DNA from: Deltaproteobacteria bacterium
GTDB taxonomy: Bacteria; Myxococcota_A; Polyangia; Polyangiales; JADJMO01
Reading direction: 5' to 3'
Assembly: GCA_025363655.1 (NCBI GenBank)
Contig: JANYDK010000092.1
Location: 124,001 to 188,000 of the forward strand
Length of the DNA stretch: 64,000 nucleotides
Shown here: positions 62,594 through 64,000 of the stretch, in pieces
How positions within the stretch are numbered: the stretch's first letter is position 1
Layout of the letters: the number at the start of each line of letters is the position of its first letter
The notes under the pieces: generated by a model
Told to the model about the DNA's origin: nothing
Seen by the model: the letters and a program-made list of their open reading frames with translations, nothing else
Database searches by the model: none
Translations under genes and position numbers: made by a program

Positions 62594-64000
62594 ATGTCGC
62601 TCTCTCGGTCGCTCGTGTCACTCTTCTCGCTCGGTTCGCTCGGTTCGCTCGTGTCGGTCGTTGGCCTCGCGTCGACGATGGTCGGCTGCGCCGCGCACCA
62701 CGCGACCGAGACGGAGGAGTCGGAGGTCGCTGCGGACAGTCGCGATCCACTCACCGGCATCACGGGCGTCGAGCGCGGGATCCATTTCGAGGGCGTCGTC
62801 CACGTCGACCCGTCGGCGAGCGACGCTCAAATCGCGGTCGCCGTGGCGCGTGAGGTGAAGACCGCGATTGGCGCGCTGCGGACGCCGAAGGTCGCGCTCG
62901 ACGATCGCGCTGCGCGGACCAACGTCGATCCGAGCAAGTGGAAGAAGCGGATCCTCCGAGTGGTCGATCCGAAGACGGGTGCCGCCGTGAGCTCGGTGCT
63001 CGAGGTCACCTTCCGCTACGACGATCGCGCGGTCGTGACCCATGGGCTCGATGGGAAGAGCGCCGTCGATTTCGTCGTCCTCGCCGACGATTACGCCACC
63101 CACGCCGACGGTCTGAAGGCGAGCTGCTCCGACGACGCGACGACGGACGCCGACTCGCTCTGGTACCACTACACGCCGCAGCTGGCCGCCTGTCGCACGT
63201 CGATCCAAGCCGAGCTGACGGCGATCACCGCCGAGAAGACTGCCCTCGCCAAGCAGACCGACGCGATCGGACCGAAGGAAGCCGCCCGTTTCTTCCTTCC
63301 GATCACCGCCAAGCTCGACGCGCCGAAGCTCCCCGCCGCTGCCGCCAAGCTCTCCCCCGAGTACGATCGGCTCTTCGGCGTCGGCAGCGACAAGTCGCAG
63401 GTCGTCGTCTACGCGTTCTTCGGCGTCGACAGCGACGAGCAGAACCCCGACGACGTCCTCGCCCAAGAGGCGGCGCGCTTTCTCCGCGAGCTCCTCCGCG
63501 CGCAGCCCAACTTCCGGCCGGTGCGCACCGACCCGTTCACCTGGCTCCTCGACTTCAACGTCGGCGGCAAGAAGGTGGAAGACGTCACCTACGATCGGAT
63601 GCTCGGTTGGATCGTCGATCAGACGAATTTCCCCGCCGAGGCGACCGACGCCGCGCTGAAGCTCGACTTGCGCAAGCAAGCGATCGGGAAGCTCGCCGAG
63701 CGCTGGATCTACTGGGATTTGCCGATCACCGTGAACGGCGCGCAGAAGACGGTCGAGGTGCGCACCTTCTACGGCTACGAGGACGCCGCGCCCGACGCGC
63801 GTCAGCATGCCCAATGGCGCTACCTCGAGGCGCTCTGGTACGGCGACGTCTTCCTCTACAACGGCCACTCGCACTTCGGTCACGGGCCGCTCGAGCCGAC
63901 GCTCTACGGCCCGCAGAACTTCAACGACCGCTACCAGATCATGCTGGTGAACAGCTGCATCTCGTACAACTACTACCACCAAGATTTCTTCGAGAAGAAG
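62594..64000 (+). CDS. Lipoprotein of the same unrecognised family (right paralogue), cut by the window edge
   Basis: 469 codons open to the last base with no stop, so the C-terminus is missing. ATG 62594 follows TAGGAG. Signal peptide MSLSRSLVSLFSLGSLGS and lipobox MVG-C, then an acidic linker (ATETEESEVAAD). Shared blocks: IHFEGVVHVDPSASDAQIAV, KKRILRVVDPKTGAAVSSVL, DVFLYNGHSHFGHGPLEP and MLVNSCISYNYYHQDFFEKK. The last aligns with CVSYNYYEKDYY of the left paralogue, so the His and Cys positions are conserved. By comparison the missing end should be about 60-90 residues. Confidence 0.82.
   Translation, partial: MSLSRSLVSLFSLGSLGSLVSVVGLASTMVGCAAHHATETEESEVAADSRDPLTGITGVERGIHFEGVVHVDPSASDAQIAVAVAREVKTAIGALRTPKVALDDRAARTNVDPSKWKKRILRVVDPKTGAAVSSVLEVTFRYDDRAVVTHGLDGKSAVDFVVLADDYATHADGLKASCSDDATTDADSLWYHYTPQLAACRTSIQAELTAITAEKTALAKQTDAIGPKEAARFFLPITAKLDAPKLPAAAAKLSPEYDRLFGVGSDKSQVVVYAFFGVDSDEQNPDDVLAQEAARFLRELLRAQPNFRPVRTDPFTWLLDFNVGGKKVEDVTYDRMLGWIVDQTNFPAEATDAALKLDLRKQAIGKLAERWIYWDLPITVNGAQKTVEVRTFYGYEDAAPDARQHAQWRYLEALWYGDVFLYNGHSHFGHGPLEPTLYGPQNFNDRYQIMLVNSCISYNYYHQDFFEKK

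Overview
The window is GC-rich chromosomal DNA that looks like a myxobacterium of the Sorangiineae/Polyangiales type. Evidence: many secreted lipoproteins; FHA, PP2C and HEAT/TPR proteins; a sigma-54 activator with a very long TPR front end; a DUF2378/TIGR02265-like protein; a protease ending in a MYXO-CTERM-like tail; and a PilC/PilS-like pair. No rRNA, tRNA, CRISPR array, transposase or phage gene was found. The content is housekeeping genes interleaved with lineage-specific secreted proteins.

Layout. 1-9.4 kb: the 3' end of a histidine kinase with an apparent 1-base deletion; then a leftward group (RlmI-like methyltransferase, FliO-like protein, purine nucleoside phosphorylase, a TrmA/RlmD-RluA fusion, a TPR lipoprotein); two paralogous rightward lipoproteins with EF-hand-like loops; a class C beta-lactamase-like hydrolase. 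9.4-17.9 kb: pilC, a PilS-like kinase and a hydroxyacid dehydrogenase in tandem; an MBL-fold protein; threonine aldolase overlapping a TPR lipoprotein; a very acidic protein; an outer-membrane barrel candidate. 17.9-22.5 kb: a phospho-signalling group (zinc-ribbon/FHA/FHA, PP2C phosphatase, FHA-TM-trypsin) and a small RHH protein. 22.5-33.4 kb: aspartokinase and DedA, Gph, a Tat DsbA-like lipoprotein, a membrane histidine kinase, a 1209-residue sigma-54 activator and an FHA-GGDEF cyclase.

33.6-42.5 kb: a small DNA-binding-like protein; an unlisted 71-residue SelW/Rdx-type selenoprotein, read through an in-frame UGA followed by a SECIS-like hairpin (34130-34345); an amidohydrolase; a HEAT-repeat protein; an AT-richer hairpin-rich intergenic region; and class II ribonucleotide reductase with a clear terminator. 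42.6-54.6 kb: secreted lipoproteins, TrmN6-like methyltransferase, CPBP protease, two paralogous outer-membrane proteins (one carrying a copy of a 70-bp repeat in its signal-peptide region), a Fam20-like secreted kinase, hemB, an RbsD/FucU protein and a TPR lipoprotein. 54.7-64 kb: solitary accC, a PDZ lipoprotein, a Tat lipoprotein, the DUF2378-like protein, a CAP-domain lipoprotein, the trypsin-like protease, and two divergent paralogues of an unrecognised lipoprotein family; the second runs off the right edge and lacks a stop inside the window.

The strongest finds are the selenoprotein, the Fam20-like kinase, the repeat family shared between 28.3 kb and 46.9 kb (with a possible remnant at 25.2 kb), and the structured leader region upstream of nrdJ. 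All calls come from reading the sequence; no database search was run.
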